Assembly (NCBI GenBank): GCA_030248295.1
Contig: JASANH010000479.1
Coordinates: 372,001-436,000, forward strand
Length of the DNA stretch: 64,000 nucleotides
Direction: 5' to 3'
Source: Mesodorylaimus sp. YZB2_4
Lineage: Eukaryota; Nematoda; Enoplea; Dorylaimida; Dorylaimidae
Shown here: positions 33,056-45,152 of the stretch, one piece after another
Position numbering within the stretch: position 1 is the first letter of the stretch
Layout: each line of letters starts with the position of its first letter
Translations under genes and position numbers: made by a program
Notes under the pieces: generated by a model
What the model saw: the letters and a program-made list of their open reading frames with translations, nothing else
Database searches by the model: none
What the model was told of the DNA's origin: nothing

Positions 33056-33755
33056 ATGGCTAAGTTCAGCATCGCTGTCATTTTACTGCTGTGTGTGATC
33101 GGCTCGGGTTGGGCCCTCCTTGACCGGTAAGTCAGCTTGTATTCACGGTGCTAGATCAGCTACAGAGCTGTGCTAGACATTAACAAACAGTGCTACAGTT
33201 ACAGTGCTAGACATTGTTTGCTGTGAAAACAATAGCTTGCACAGTAAAGAGGATTTGCTTGTTAGCCGCCAGCCCTGTTGTGTGCGCACATGTATCTAAG
33301 GTTAACTTGACCATGTTCTGCAACAAAAATATCACGGGTTACAAGCTTCATATGAAAAGGTTCTGACCCTTCCAGAAGTCTTATCTGACTTTCTATCGAG
33401 CTCCTGTATCACATGCGTGCCTCAAAAAGCAATTTAACGCAGGCCGAGCCAGGAGGAATGGGGTCTGATCATACTGCAGAATAAAACGAGCCTGAAGGAA
33501 TTATTTGCGGGCATATCAGAGTCTAATTTAGTGCCAATTCTGCATTATAGCTCGGCTCCGATGTTCAGAAAAGCCAGGCCTAGAATGATTGACTCCATGA
33601 CGCTTGGAACGTCCCAACAAATGGGGCAGCAAAACGCGAAAGGCGAGCGAGAGGCTTTTAAAAGCCTTCCACCCGAATGGCAGAAATACATCAGGCGCCA
33701 TCGAAAATTCAAAAATTGCTTTTATTCGATCGTACAATGCATTCGAAAAAGTTGA
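33056..33755 (+). CDS. Allatostatin-C/somatostatin-like prohormone B
   Basis: A two-exon, 91-residue paralogue of the gene at 24635. Exon 1 (33056-33126) encodes the signal peptide (MAKFSIAVILLLCVIGSG). The intron is 424 bp and exon 2 is 33551-33755. The splice phase is the same as in gene A. The middle region has diverged (for example M-T-L-G-T-S-Q-Q-M-G-Q-Q in B). The C-terminal part, from S-L-P-P-E-W-Q-K-Y-I to the stop, is nearly unchanged, and the predicted mature peptide FKNCFYSIVQCI with flanking R-K and R-K-S is identical. Conservation concentrated on the peptide is what is expected of a neuropeptide precursor. Confidence 0.7.
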
Positions 33756-33993
33756 CTGCTTTCTAAAGGAGAAAGAAATTTTTGGATTATAAGTTACTTA
33801 TTTTATTGTACGAGTACGAGCAGTGCTTGTAAGAAACTAAATGTATAGACTGTGATGCTTTCTTTGAGTTTATGTAAAAAGTAAACAAATATTGACAGCT
33901 TCAAGACCTTTATCGATTTTGTTATGTTCTTTGTCGATTTGCCAATATCTTCTGCTCTTTCTGCCAAACAGAATCGCAGCTCACCCGCTGTTG

Positions 33994-34141
33994 TTCCCGT
34001 TTTACCACAACACCGAACGCTCAAGCGCACTCGATGGCAAAGGGACAAATTGCACAAGTAAAGGATTTTCCCGACTGCGAGTCGACCATTCGCTTGTACA
34101 GTTAGTGCGCACCAAGCATGGAAAGCAGATGCCTGGCCCAC
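33994..34141 (-). mobile_element. tRNA-derived SINE-like element
   Basis: On the minus strand a tRNA-like head is followed by a body ending in GGTGTTGTGGTAAAAC. It matches the copies at 34330, 45153 and 45741 (GGTGATGTGGTAAAACATGAACA type end). Confidence 0.55.
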
Positions 34142-34329
34142 TACTCAGTCAAGGGCCAATCGGGGTCGAGTCCCACCATAGCAGCTAACGCGGTAGTCAT
34201 TAATGCAGGTGCTAATGTCATCAAGGACAAGAGACCAATTTATGTAGTGACAACTGACCAGACTATGAGATCTGTTTTCTATGGGGATGTACCTACATGT
34301 ACGCAAAGGGCGTCTCCAAGAAACCAGGT

Positions 34330-34494
34330 TATCATGTTCATGTTTTACCACATCACCAAACGCTTATGCGTACTCGAGGGTGAAGGGACACATTTTACAC
34401 GAAATGATTTACGGCCCGCGAGTCGAACACTCGCCCGTAACTGCGCACCTGACGTGAGAGGCAGACGGTTAACACACCAGGCCACGAGGCCGGT
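34330..34494 (-). mobile_element. tRNA-derived SINE-like element, well preserved
   Basis: The head reads GGCCTGGTGTGTTAACCGTCTGCC, the B-box-like part is GTGTTCGACTCGCGG, and the body ends near TAAAACATGAACA. Total about 165 bp. It is the best preserved copy of the CATGAACA-ending subfamily in the window. Confidence 0.65.
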
Positions 34495-34689
34495 GGGTTA
34501 GGCGGGTCAGGTGGGTTAGGTTGGTTATAAATTACACCCGCACATTTGGCGATGTTTCAACCTCTCGTGATCGTAAAATCACTGAGCGAGGGAAAGATAA
34601 GTGCATGGCACTAGATTGGCAGGCTAGGTACTGTTCTTAAGTGCTACAAATTCTAAAGGATACAGCGTACGCGGCCGCGGCGGCGCAGC

Positions 34690-35345
34690 GCTTCGGCATT
34701 CGTCTCTCCGTATAGCTTGGGAGCGAGTGGCTGGACTCATCTGGGGTTCGATCCCCGGTGATGGAGGTCGGTTTACGAACCATAACCCTCGCTGACCTTG
34801 CACGCCAGGCCGTGTGTGACTCATCCGTTAGAGTCGAGGTGATCCAAGTGGAAAGACGGAAGCCAAACGAGTAGACAGTCTCGGCTGTTGAACGCTGACA
34901 GGGCTCAAAGCCCACCCGCCATCGTCCGAGTGGTGTCCAGTCCAGGATGCCCGTGTAAGTCTTCTGAGTTTACTGGTCCCCGCGCAGCCTTGCCTTTAGT
35001 CTTGACTGCTGGCACTACGGGCCGAACGGGAGTGAGTGCGATAAAACTTTATCTAAAAAATGCACGGTTTTATGAAATGAGTGTGAAATATTTGTGGATC
35101 GAATCAATCCAAGTCATTTGGGTCGAAACTGTCAGGAGCACCTCCTCAGGCATTTTAGCTCAGATAATTGTAGTACAGTCGTGATACCCGATGTACCGAG
35201 CGGTGCATGCAACACTATTTTGACCACTGATACGTTCCAGTGGCAGTGGTACAGTAGAGCAAGTGTGTACAGCTATAGCATGTATGTACATAATAGGCGT
35301 GGATGTCTTATCTGCACCCTATCAGTGCACTTTGGGGTAAAAGGG
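34690..35345 (+). repeat. Interspersed composite repeat R1 (copy 3) with tRNA-like head
   Basis: This matches the minus strand of 8350-7815 along its length. The left end has GGGGTTCGATCCCCGG, a perfect B-box-type hairpin, so a tRNA-derived head may be part of this family. No protein is encoded. Confidence 0.65.
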
Positions 35346-35349
35346 TGGT

Positions 35350-36660
35350 AAAACGTTTCATCCTTCAAAATTTGTTCTTGTCCAAACCTGGGTGTTCGGA
35401 AATGAGATATAAGTAGTCTCGCTTGGGCCAGACACGGCAGAAATCAGAAAAACAGAAATAAACCGATTCTAGATATTATGAGGAAGCCCCCAAACCGTCC
35501 CTGACAGTGCACTAGGCTTTGCATGCTGCATTGCTTTTACTGACACTGAATTTTACTTTACAGTATCGCATTCCCTCTGTTTCGAGGAAGCCCCCTTTTC
35601 CGTTTATGCAGATATACGATTTCACAGATGACAGAATCAAATGTCGTTGTGGCGCAGGTGGTGATCAGGGCAGTATATTCAGAAACAGGTGTCTTCGGTT
35701 TGCGTTCTCTTCTCTTAAGCACATGTTTTAGCAATTTCTCTCGTTTTCGCAAGTCTAGATCGCAAATTGCGGCATTTTGTAAAATTACTGTTTTATTGCA
35801 TTTATTATTTTCTATTTTTCAGTTACTTGAACTTACACACAGTATCGCTCTAACCGTTTTGTGAACATGAGGAGAAGGTACAGTACAGCACACTACGTAG
35901 TATACCAGATTTTCACATACATATAGGCAGGCAACAGATTACCCCTGTTTGCGTCTTATTGATTACTGACGCAGGTATGCCGACGAAACATTTGGGTTTA
36001 GCCGTGAAAACAATGGGCAGGTACACTAACTCATCAACATTTGGCGGGCCCAAAACCCGTTCTACGAGGCCTAGCCAGTTCCTTTAAAGGAAGAATATTA
36101 TGGTACGAGCAATAGGAGCTGATAAACAAATATTAAATGGATAAGAAACTTATCTTACAGCGAGAAGATATTCTTCACTCTTTGTTCATAAGATCATACA
36201 GAATGGGGACAGGTTGACGGCCGCTAATAAGGAAAAGCATTCTGAAAGTCGACCTAAACTGACCACTCAGTGACAGTTCACGTGCGAATGACTGTTGGAA
36301 ATGCCTATGATGGATAATCTTGACCGCGGCTTTGTAATTGAAAGCTCTGTATTCTTTGCACCAATCTGTGCTAATAGTCAATATATAATACGCAATAACA
36401 TGAGCCTTGCGCAGAGTCGAGCCCGCGCCTCTGGAATTAGTGTTATAGAGCACTTACCGGTACCATTGCTAATACAGTTCTCAGACTGTACAGGACTCCT
36501 ATTCCAGACAAATTCAAAGCAATGCTCTCAACATACAGCAATGCACCAAGCAAGCGAAAACTCTGTTTTCGATATTTTTATTTCTTGGCCTGGCAGGATT
36601 AGGCTGCAATTAAAAAATCCAGGATCCCAATGATGGTATCGACCTGCGGCCGCGGTTGAT
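35350..36660. other. Intergenic, no gene seen
   Basis: Short ORFs only, none with a domain or splice support. Confidence 0.4.
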
Positions 36661-36663
36661 AGC

Positions 36664-37576
36664 TACCATCATTGGTACAGTAGCGCGGGGGCCGTCATTT
36701 TCCTAGCTTTTTAGTCCCGCCTTGGGGCAGGGCCCCCCTTTCCTCATTTTCCCTGCCACTCGAGTATCGTGAATTCACGTTCACTTTCTTCATGTCTTCT
36801 GTGGAGAGAGTCCAGCCACTCTGTGCTTCCTCACACATGCCAGGCCGTGAGTGATTCAACCATACCATCGAGGTGCTTCAAGTGGAGAGCTGGATGCCAA
36901 ACGAGGAGACAGTCTCGCCTGTCGAACACAGGCAGGGTTCACTTCACCCGCCATCGTCCGAGGAAGTCGGTGTCTGGTCCGAGATGCTCTCGTGTCGAGG
37001 GGCCCCTCGTGGAGATGCACAGATGGAACTTGCCGTGAGAGCTGGTCACCTCAGGCTTCGCTTATCACATCATGACTGCTGGCTGGATAAAGGCAGTCCG
37101 GGCTGGAAGTTCTGTGCGGGGGCTAGGGCGGCGGGATTCAGCCAGCTGCTCTTTACAGATCAGAATCTTGGCCCGCCCACAACCGAATAGGTGCTGCACA
37201 CTACGGAAATAAGAGTTATGATAAACTCGGCTTGGAAAGGATGGACCACGTAATGAACACGGGTATTCGCAAGATATTGGGGATCGCACCCATAACGGTG
37301 AGATGATGGAATCGCGACTGAAATGGTGCGGACATGTGATAGGCAGAGACCCGGATTCAGTATCCCCTGCAATTAAGTCCCAGAGGGAAATGACAGCTTG
37401 GCAAATCAAAGAGACGATGGCTGGACTCTTTCAGAGAAGACATGAAGAAAGTGGACGTGAATCCACGATACTCAACTGGCAGGGAAAATGGGAAAATGAG
37501 GAAAGGCGGACCCTGCCCCAAGGCGGGACTAAAAAGCCAGGAAAATGACGGCCCCCGCGCTACAGTACCAATCACA
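36664..37576. mobile_element. Inverted pair of LINE 3' tails around an R1-like fragment
   Basis: About 36664-36812 is the reverse complement of about 37420-37576, with roughly 145 bp matching (for example GTACTGTAGCGCGGGGGCCGTC on one arm). The right arm reads out of a LINE reverse-transcriptase C-terminus at 37210-37550, split by frameshifts, with S-R-L-K-W-C-G-H-V and K-R-R-W-L-D-S-F-R-E-D-M motifs. Between the arms, 36820-37150 resembles repeat R1. The structure is a palindromic composite insertion; no intact gene. Confidence 0.65.
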
Positions 37577-37579
37577 CAC

Positions 37580-38530
37580 TGTATCCAGGAATTTCACGTG
37601 CTACTCTTACCAAAAGTCCATCTTCTCAAGCTGGACAACGAGGTAGGTAACTTGCGAGACCTTGGGGCTAATGCGGAGTAAGTTTAGTGAATTACGCCAA
37701 CTTCGCAATAATTTTAGAAATCAGCAAGCAAGACTCGACCCCTTATAAACCTTATACATCCGAATGTAAAGAATGCTATAGAGGGAATATAACTGTCAAG
37801 GAAGTCACAAACACACACATTATGATTTGATCCTGCCTCCACTTGTGCAGTGCTTTTTGCTTTTTTTGCCGAACTTGCGAACAATAAGTACTGCACACTG
37901 TGCTTGATCTCACCAATGTCTTCCAACACTGATGATAGCATGCATGTGAAGAAAACTGGGGTGGAATTGATAATAGCTCATGACCTTGCCATTTTGATCA
38001 GAAAATCCAATAAGCTGCAAAATCGAGTAGAAAAAATTCGAGTAGCATTCTATTCACATTCATCATATATTTATTCCTTTGCGGCAACGACTGAACGTCA
38101 AGTATATCTCCAGGGAATGTGCGCTCGTATGTTGACTTGCATGTTTATCCTTTAGCCGAGTAGACTCAATTAATTAGCGATGTGCACAGCATTTGCAATG
38201 CTTCCGACGTACCGAACTATCAACATCACCAAGAATTCTTCGCATGTTTGCCGCGATATTCACAGCATTGACCCAATACCGCGAGCGGTCCTGGGGGAGA
38301 CAGCACTTCCGGTGCATCTTGCTGCTGACGTAAGGCGTCAATACAACCCTAATGACTGACAGAAAATGCTTCGTTCTAGCTGCTGACACCAGCAGCTGTT
38401 GCAAGTAGCGAGTTCCAGTTCCTGATTTCGATGACTGCTCTCACACCGACGACTCGACGTGCGTTTTACATCATCAATGATTCCACGCCCACACGAAGTA
38501 GTGCACACGCAGAACCTGTATGAATTGTAC
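37580..38530. other. Intergenic, no gene seen
   Basis: Short ORFs without domains. Confidence 0.4.
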
Positions 38531-38538
38531 CCTTGCAC

Positions 38539-38800
38539 TCATTTGGTCATGCACGCAATTGCACTGACGAAACAACACATGACTGCCAGACTAGTATGCC
38601 AACAGTACACGTAGTCCTTGAGAGATCTTTTTCTTTCCGCTTCCTCCCCCCTCGGAAACCACACAGTTTCATTGCCACCTGAAGTTTCGTCTTTCGAAAT
38701 CTGATCCGCTTTGGAATTGGACACTTGACTGAGTCGTGTGTACGGCATCACCGAGTCCAATGGACTTGTTTCCTCGTCTGGAATCTTTGAAAAGTGACAC
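38539..38800 (-). CDS. Possible terminal exon, unrecognised
   Basis: An open minus-strand stretch of 87 codons follows an acceptor (TTTTTCTAG). It is polar and charged (P-D-E-E-T-S-P-L-D, then G-E-E-A-E-R-K-R), followed by a hydrophobic end (T-S-L-A-V-M-C-C-F-V-S-A-I-A-C) before the stop. Upstream exons could not be joined in frame, so this is only a candidate. Confidence 0.22.
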
Positions 38801-39040
38801 CTAGAAAAACATTGACTCTGCATTCACAGTTGCTTACTACATTTGGGCATAAAATGACAATTAGGTTTTCCAAGCATACCCCCATGCACATTCCAAAGAG
38901 CCTGAAGCTACAACAAATTAGTGGAGTGTTCATTCTTGCCTCGAGCCCAGGGGCCGATATGTTTGTAAGGCCCTTCTAATGCAATATTATTTGTGGGATT
39001 TCACTCAAGAAATACTAATGCGGTCTGCGATCCTTTCCAG

Positions 39041-39210
39041 AGGCTGGCGATCCCTTCTAATAAATGGCACAGGCACCCCGAGCGAATTAGACGCCCTTAT
39101 TTGCTTTGGCCCTGAACAAGTCTTGGCAGAAGAACGTTCCTTACTGAAACAAGATCTTCTTCAAAAACTAGCAAGCCATCATGTCAACATTTCGACTCGG
39201 TTCATAACAG
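39041..39210 (+). CDS. Possible internal exon, unrecognised
   Basis: Bounded by TCCTTTCCAG and CAG|GTATCG. It is open in one frame (G-W-R-S-L-L-I-N-G-T, then F-G-P-E-Q-V-L-A-E-E-R). No neighbouring exons were found and no family is recognised. Confidence 0.2.
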
Positions 39211-39259
39211 GTATCGGTAGCAAACAAGGCAACCGAAATGGGATTAGTTAAATCAATTT

Positions 39260-39890
39260 CTAGCGAGCACGCCTTGTCTTGAGAGCAGGAAGCCCAACTA
39301 CTGACATTAACTTCCCAAGGCTACCAGCGAAACAATGGAACAGTAATGACGTCAATTTCTCCTCCCATCTTTTCCAAAGGATTCAAGGTGTCTAGACGCT
39401 GAAAGCAATGGACTTTGAGCGCAGCTCTTTTTTAGGCATGCCGACGAGTTGCTTGCTTCAGCGTTGCAGCTGTTGATACATTTTACGGCAGCGAGCATTC
39501 CAAGCAAGGCAAGCTACTGTATATAAGACAGGCATACTGTATCTACTGTTACGCACGGAGATATTTCACCTTGACTTATCTGCCATCTTCGGTTTGTCTC
39601 GTCGGCGTCGTTCCCACTTGTCTATTAGTTTTATTTGCGGGCCTTGTCCGCGTCTCCCTCGAGGTTTCTTGATTTGGCCATCCACCAAGACCCCATCCCA
39701 GCACCTCTGCTCTCTCGAATTAGTCAAAGTGCAAGCCTACTGACTGTCGGGTGATCGTGCCAAGCAGGAGTATACATCGACGCCACGTCAGCACACTCAG
39801 CCTCATGTCCAACAATTAGTGGCATAGTAGTACCAAGCACACAAGAGCGCGTACACTGAACATACAGCCATGCAATCGCGAACACGACAG
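39260..39890. other. Region downstream of the amine GPCR
   Basis: A plus-strand TATA-like TATATAAG (about 39521-39528) is not followed by a recognisable gene. This is probably 3' flank of the minus-strand receptor. Confidence 0.35.
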
Positions 39891-39892
39891 CG

Positions 39893-41484
39893 TTACGGAA
39901 TGCAAGTGACCAACCCGTTGCTCTCGTGAGCAAATTGATCCGCATTGGCCAACCTGGCCACGATACTGGCCGACCGAGTCTTATTGCGAACATCGAATAT
40001 AACGCACGGTGATTCCGTTCTTACCAATTTCGGCGCCTCGCTCTTACGTCGATTCAAATTCGTACTTTCCTTGGCGTGCTTGTTTTGGACAGTTAAAGCT
40101 GCGCTATTCGTATTTAATGCCGTGTTGGCCGGCTTGGGTCTGCGACCGCACAGAAGAATTTTTCTGAAGGCTTGCCGGAAGTCTCTGAAACAAATAAGCA
40201 ACCGTAGAAATTAGGGCTATCGGGCCTGGGGACTGTTATTACCTGTTAAATATAGAATATATGATTGGATTCTGGGCACTGTTCGTATATCCCATCCACG
40301 TCAACGTGATGAATAGCCAGTCGGGGAGACACAAAAACGAGACTTCGTTGCAAAATGATCGAGTGATATTGGCGATGAAAAATGGAAGCCAACTAGCTAA
40401 GAACACACCTGAAATAAGGCCACAGCTATCCGCTATGAATAAGTTACGGAATAAGTTAAGGAACGGGACAAGGAACAGTTAGTTCCTTGTCCCGTTCCCT
40501 CGGGCGGGGCTGATCGTATCCTTTTGCATACATGACTGAACACACTCGGAGCACTAACATTCCAGACTGGACATTTGCGGCCCTACCTGTGATGACTCCC
40601 AAGGTGACTCTGGCCTTTTGGTCGCCGTCCATTCGAGCTAATTTGCTGATGTGCCTTAGATGCCCTTGCCGATGTTGCTGCTGCTGTGTTTGGGGCTGAA
40701 CTCCATTTTGGGCGATTTCTTTAAACCTTGAGTCATTTTCGGTGGGTTTTACGAGCAGCGGCATGCGCACTTCTTCTTGCTGCTTCCTGATCGCTTGCGA
40801 GTGTCGGCGGGCGTATCGATATAGTTTACCGTAGGCTAGGATCATCAGGGCGCAGGGTATGTAGAAGCTAGTGAGCGAGGAGAGAATGGCGTAGACTGGG
40901 TCCAAGTTGAACTCGCACTGATAAATGGTCCTTCCGGCCATCACTATGGTTTCGTTGGTGTCGGGGTATGTTTGAGGCTGAAGTGCACGATGGAAATAAG
41001 TATCGAACGCTAATGGCAAGAAGGCCACGGCTATCGCAGTGAGCCAAACGGCCAATATGGCCGCTCCTATCTTGGATATGCTCATTCGTTCTTCGTATCG
41101 CATGGGGTCGTGAATGTGCGAATACCTATCGAAGCTAATGGCGGCCAAGTGCAGGATGGACGCGGTCACGAATAAGATATCAAGACACATCCAATATTTA
41201 CAGTAGCCACCGAAAGGCCAATGAGATGCAATCAGGTTAACCGCGCCGAAGGGCATAACTAATATCGATAATAACAAGTCGGCACCGGCCAAAGAGACGA
41301 AATATAAATTCTCTTTTTTGCGCAACTTTTTGTTCGTGTAAACGGCCAAACAGACCAACCCGTTGCCCGCCAATGAAATAGCGATCAATGCTCCAAATGT
41401 AAAGCCCATCAATAATTGAGTGGTACCCGAATGAGCGGCGACCACGCTATGACCAGTTGCCGATGTCGCGTTTAGCACTGGCAT
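39893..41484 (-). CDS. Biogenic-amine GPCR, three coding exons
   Basis: A class A amine receptor, likely dopamine-, octopamine- or serotonin-type. Exons are 41484-40587, 40408-40243 and 40184-39893 (introns 178 and 58 bp), about 451 residues. An ATG at 41517 is in frame, but TATTTTCCCTATTTTGCAG directly before the 41484 ATG is an excellent splice acceptor, so those 11 codons are probably intron. Counting from 41517, it has N52 and D80, the C106-C201 disulphide, the amine-binding D113 in TM3, and D-R-Y at 130-132. TM5 has S213, S214 and S217, the positions that bind catechol groups. Exon 2 supplies TM6 (S-W-L-P-F-F) and TM7 (N-P-I-I-Y); exon 3 is the cytoplasmic tail. The third loop has a Gln/His repeat. 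The exact ligand is not assignable. Confidence 0.88.
40460..40498. other. Perfect intronic hairpin in the amine GPCR gene
   Basis: A 17-bp perfect stem (GGAACGGGACAAGGAAC and its complement) with a 5-base loop, inside the first intron of the receptor, 52 bp from the acceptor. Confidence 0.75.
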
Positions 41485-41519
41485 TTCTGCAAAATAGGGA
41501 AAATAGGAGCCTTTCAACG

Positions 41520-44500
41520 AAGCCCGTTTTCAAGACCAACAACTGAGACTCGATTGCCGTAATTGGACTTGCACGAACTCGCATGCGCCAACGCACGCCG
41601 CGCCGTTTCTAGGGGGAGCCGTGTTAAGGTTAAAAAAAATAATCGGACGTGGGAAATAAGCAAAACTGGGAAGATGTCATTCCGCGAATGAAGAAATGAG
41701 AGTGTCCGAAGAGGAATGCAATGCGACACAGGGCTATGCGAGCAATGCAGGATAATAAGAGAGTGCGATAATGTATTTGTGCAAGGCCTCGAATCAAGTT
41801 GGACGTTTCGAGCCCCACAGGCGTCCCTGACTCGTTGTTCGAAGGAGGGACCGAGTCAGCAAGACGAAACTAGTGAAAGCTGCCTTGACGAGCACAACGC
41901 CACTGCGGCCTGTTAATGATGGACGTACGAGTAAAAAGTGGAAGCGCTCAGACGTAATTCGTCTTGGCGTACGTCTGGCACGTCATTTTCACTTCATCAT
42001 CTTCGCCACCACCAGAAGCTCGCTTAGAGATGCTAAGGTCGATGCTGTCGGTTTCAAATGGTGGACGTTAGCCGCCGGCTTTTCAAAAGCTGCTCGCCAA
42101 GAATAACCGTAATGATTTGAAAATCAAATGAACACCACCGACCAAGCTTATGAAGGCGTACCAGCTGAAAAGATCAAGAAAGCTCTCAAACAAGGCCCCT
42201 TGTACTTGCGACGAACCGCCAAGCCCTCGATCGGTCGCAGACTTCGGCTTGGGTAATGGGCAAGTGGACTTCAATTTCTTTGTAACTATCTATACAAGTC
42301 GGCCATAATGGGCGAAACAAGGTAAAAGCGTTGGGAACGCCTAATGGGATCTCCATTCGTGATCGGAATGAGAGGCACATAAGCGCACAGCCAACACTCG
42401 CACCCACTCCCTCCTCTGTTTCAGCTGCACTGGCCAGAACTAGTAACAGCTGATTCCCCGAGGAAATCTTCACGCCTAAGCAAAAGACACAAGAACAACT
42501 AGTTAATTCGTACTTCGGCAAAAAAGTAGAAACAAAAATAAAGGGCAAGTATCGCGAAAAAACGCAGTCGCGTGAATGAGCCATTCTAATAGCATGTAAG
42601 TCCGATCCGTACTTGTCATCGCCCCCGCAGACTCGCGCGTCACTGAAACGCATGCAAGAGGCATAAGAACTAAGCAATCAATGAGGCAGAGAAGAAGAAC
42701 TTTTTAAAACTCCCCCGTGCGGAGTTCTTGACTGTTGAAAAACGGCTAATGAAGTATTCATGACCGATTGAGATATTGGCAGTCCTTGGTGGAAGAGCAC
42801 TCCCTGGTGCCTGTACTGCCACTTTCCCACTCATTGCATTTCAATTGGGCGATTACGCTTGATCAAGCACCATGTCCAATTGGCTGATGAACCCATGCCG
42901 AACGAGCGAAGAATACAAGGATGTAATAAAAATACCAGCATTCACAAAGTGCTAAGTGGAGAAGGAAGGAGCACACACCGTATACTGTAATCATAAAGGC
43001 GAAAGCGAACCATCAAACGAAGCATTCCGACTCGTTTTCATTAAATCCGATCATCCATGCTTACATGCGATGCGTAGAATCAATTCCTTCTCACCTAGCC
43101 TCGGTGACAAGTTCGGATCTTCTATGAGTAGCGAGACTTGTTGACCAAACATCAGTGATATGGACAGGCATGACGCGTGACTGCGACAGCTATGTGCCCA
43201 CACTATGTACTACGATTAGAAATCCCAAATGCCCCTCCGGTGCTAATTAGAGAAGGACTCGATTTTCGTTTTCGATGGGTTTCTATAGGTGAGAAGGCAA
43301 GCAACAAGGACGACTACTCGAGACTGACGAACAAGCTGGAGCCCGGAGACACGTTCCGATTCATCAAAGCCGAATGACAATGTCAGCCAGTGCTCACGTG
43401 TTAACATGGGAATGTTTTCGGCTGGGTCAAAGTAAAAAAAACCCAAAGGTGTGCTAGGTATTCCGTATGCCCGGCTTCTTTGCATAGTGGATCGGAATAT
43501 ACACTTTGGCACGCGGTCTCTCTCTAATGATAGGATACAGTGATGAATGGGCGGCTTTCTAGCTCCATAAATCGCTACGCATTATCGAGCTATAGACGAG
43601 CCGCTCAATGCAGATTCGGTCGGACGAGAAGCGCGGGCGCATTTCCCGTCACAAAAACTCGTCATTAAGGTTTGACTCGATTTGACTGCTAGCCACTTAC
43701 CTTGCGAGTTCCGCATTCTAAAAATCGGCTCCGTTAACTGTTCAAGAAGCCTAGCTCTTTGATAACAAGCCCAGTCTCAATGTCCTACTCCGATCGCACG
43801 ACACAACGCCGATGAGGCCCTAAATTAGATCATCCCAAATCCCATTTATGGACTGGCCATTCTTTGTTAGACGTTGGAGAAATTCCGACGCCAGTACACG
43901 AGATATTTTTTAACTGGACTTGCACGGCACGCTTGTTGTAAATTCGATTTCGATTTGACGTTCTAGGTGGGAATTGGCTTACGATTAAAGGCGCCCGTCC
44001 ATGCCATAAGCAACTGAAGCTGGTAATAAAAGCCAGAAAGGCGCTCGACTCAAGCAACTAGCTTCTAGTCCCGTTGCCCTGGTGCCCGTACGTTGATGGC
44101 GATGGGTCGGCGATGGCACCAAATAAGTCCGTAATCTACACTCTGGCGCCTAAAACAAGACCCTATAGATCACGCGAGTGGGTCGTTAGCACGAGCTATC
44201 TATCGACCATCCATCATTGTACTGATAAGAGCGTGCGACGACTGTAATATTTCCATGGTCGCGAGACATAGCCATTAGACCGTAATTAAGGGCCAAGTTG
44301 ACAATCTGCTGGATTAAAGCCGACTCCGGGAAGCTTCTAAAAAACCACCCTCCACAAAATAGATTCTCCAAAAGAAGCATCCGTTTTCCGATTCAATCTG
44401 GCTCGAAATCAATGTTTATAACCAGGTGTCAAAATTTACGTTTTCCCGTCTTCTTCTGACTAAAATAAATGACGTGATCCTCGCCTCACATTCGACTCCA

Positions 44501-45150
44501 TAACTATCAAGAAGACGAACTCGCATAGAATAATGAGAAAAACTTGTAATGTCATGAAACATGAGAGTCTTCATTTTCCTGTTCTCTTGAGAAAGTAATT
44601 CGCCCTTGGGCTGCTTGACACCGTCTCTGCAGCTTTGGTAATACGAGATTACTTCATTTGACTTCTTGCGGACGGCTAACATCCGTTTTTGCCAGTGCCA
44701 TCTACTTTTTTATCGGCTTGCGGAAGAGCCCTGTTGATCGATCTTGATGCCTCAGAAGTAGATATTATGTGGATTCGTCGTTTTTTTCCTTAGCACGCAG
44801 TCAAGTGAGGAGGTGCATGGGTGTTGTAGAAGGTGCAAGTGCACAATTTTTCATGAGACTGAACGAGGTGGCTGTCTTGGTGGAGGAGGAGGAGCAGGTG
44901 ATTGATAGCGATAGGTCCAAGTGAACGTTAGTAGCATCCTGTCATGTGTGAAAGGGCGGCCATTCAGAATTCACTTTGCCTCGCTGATAATCCTAAACCA
45001 AACCGGGGATTACGTTGCTTGAGTCTACGTTGGTACATTTGCATTAGGTTTCATATGATCGAAGGCGTTTAGAGACTGCCGCAGTTAGATTAAAATTTAC
45101 GCCTTAGCAACATTCAAGCCTTAGGCTGGTATTGGTAGTTTGCGTAGGCG
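41520..45150. other. Gene-poor stretch
   Basis: The left part probably holds 5' UTR exons and the promoter of the minus-strand amine receptor. A possible small 3' exon lies at 43290-43377 on the plus strand (after TTTCTATAG, ending TGA), without partners. Nothing else is supported. Confidence 0.35.
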
Positions 45151-45152
45151 AG

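Larger units (their letters stand above)
27960..33940 (+). repeat. Tandem segmental duplication, unit B
   Basis: The second unit of the array, holding CAP-3 and the allatostatin-C-like gene B, in the same order and orientation as unit A. The CAP gene body is almost identical to unit A; the rest is more diverged, with small indels. Confidence 0.75.

Noticed and set aside
40456-40586. Read-through of the amine receptor into its first intron
   Set aside because: A clear GT donor after the codon for T310 and a downstream exon supplying TM6-TM7 show that the last 42 codons of that ORF are intronic.
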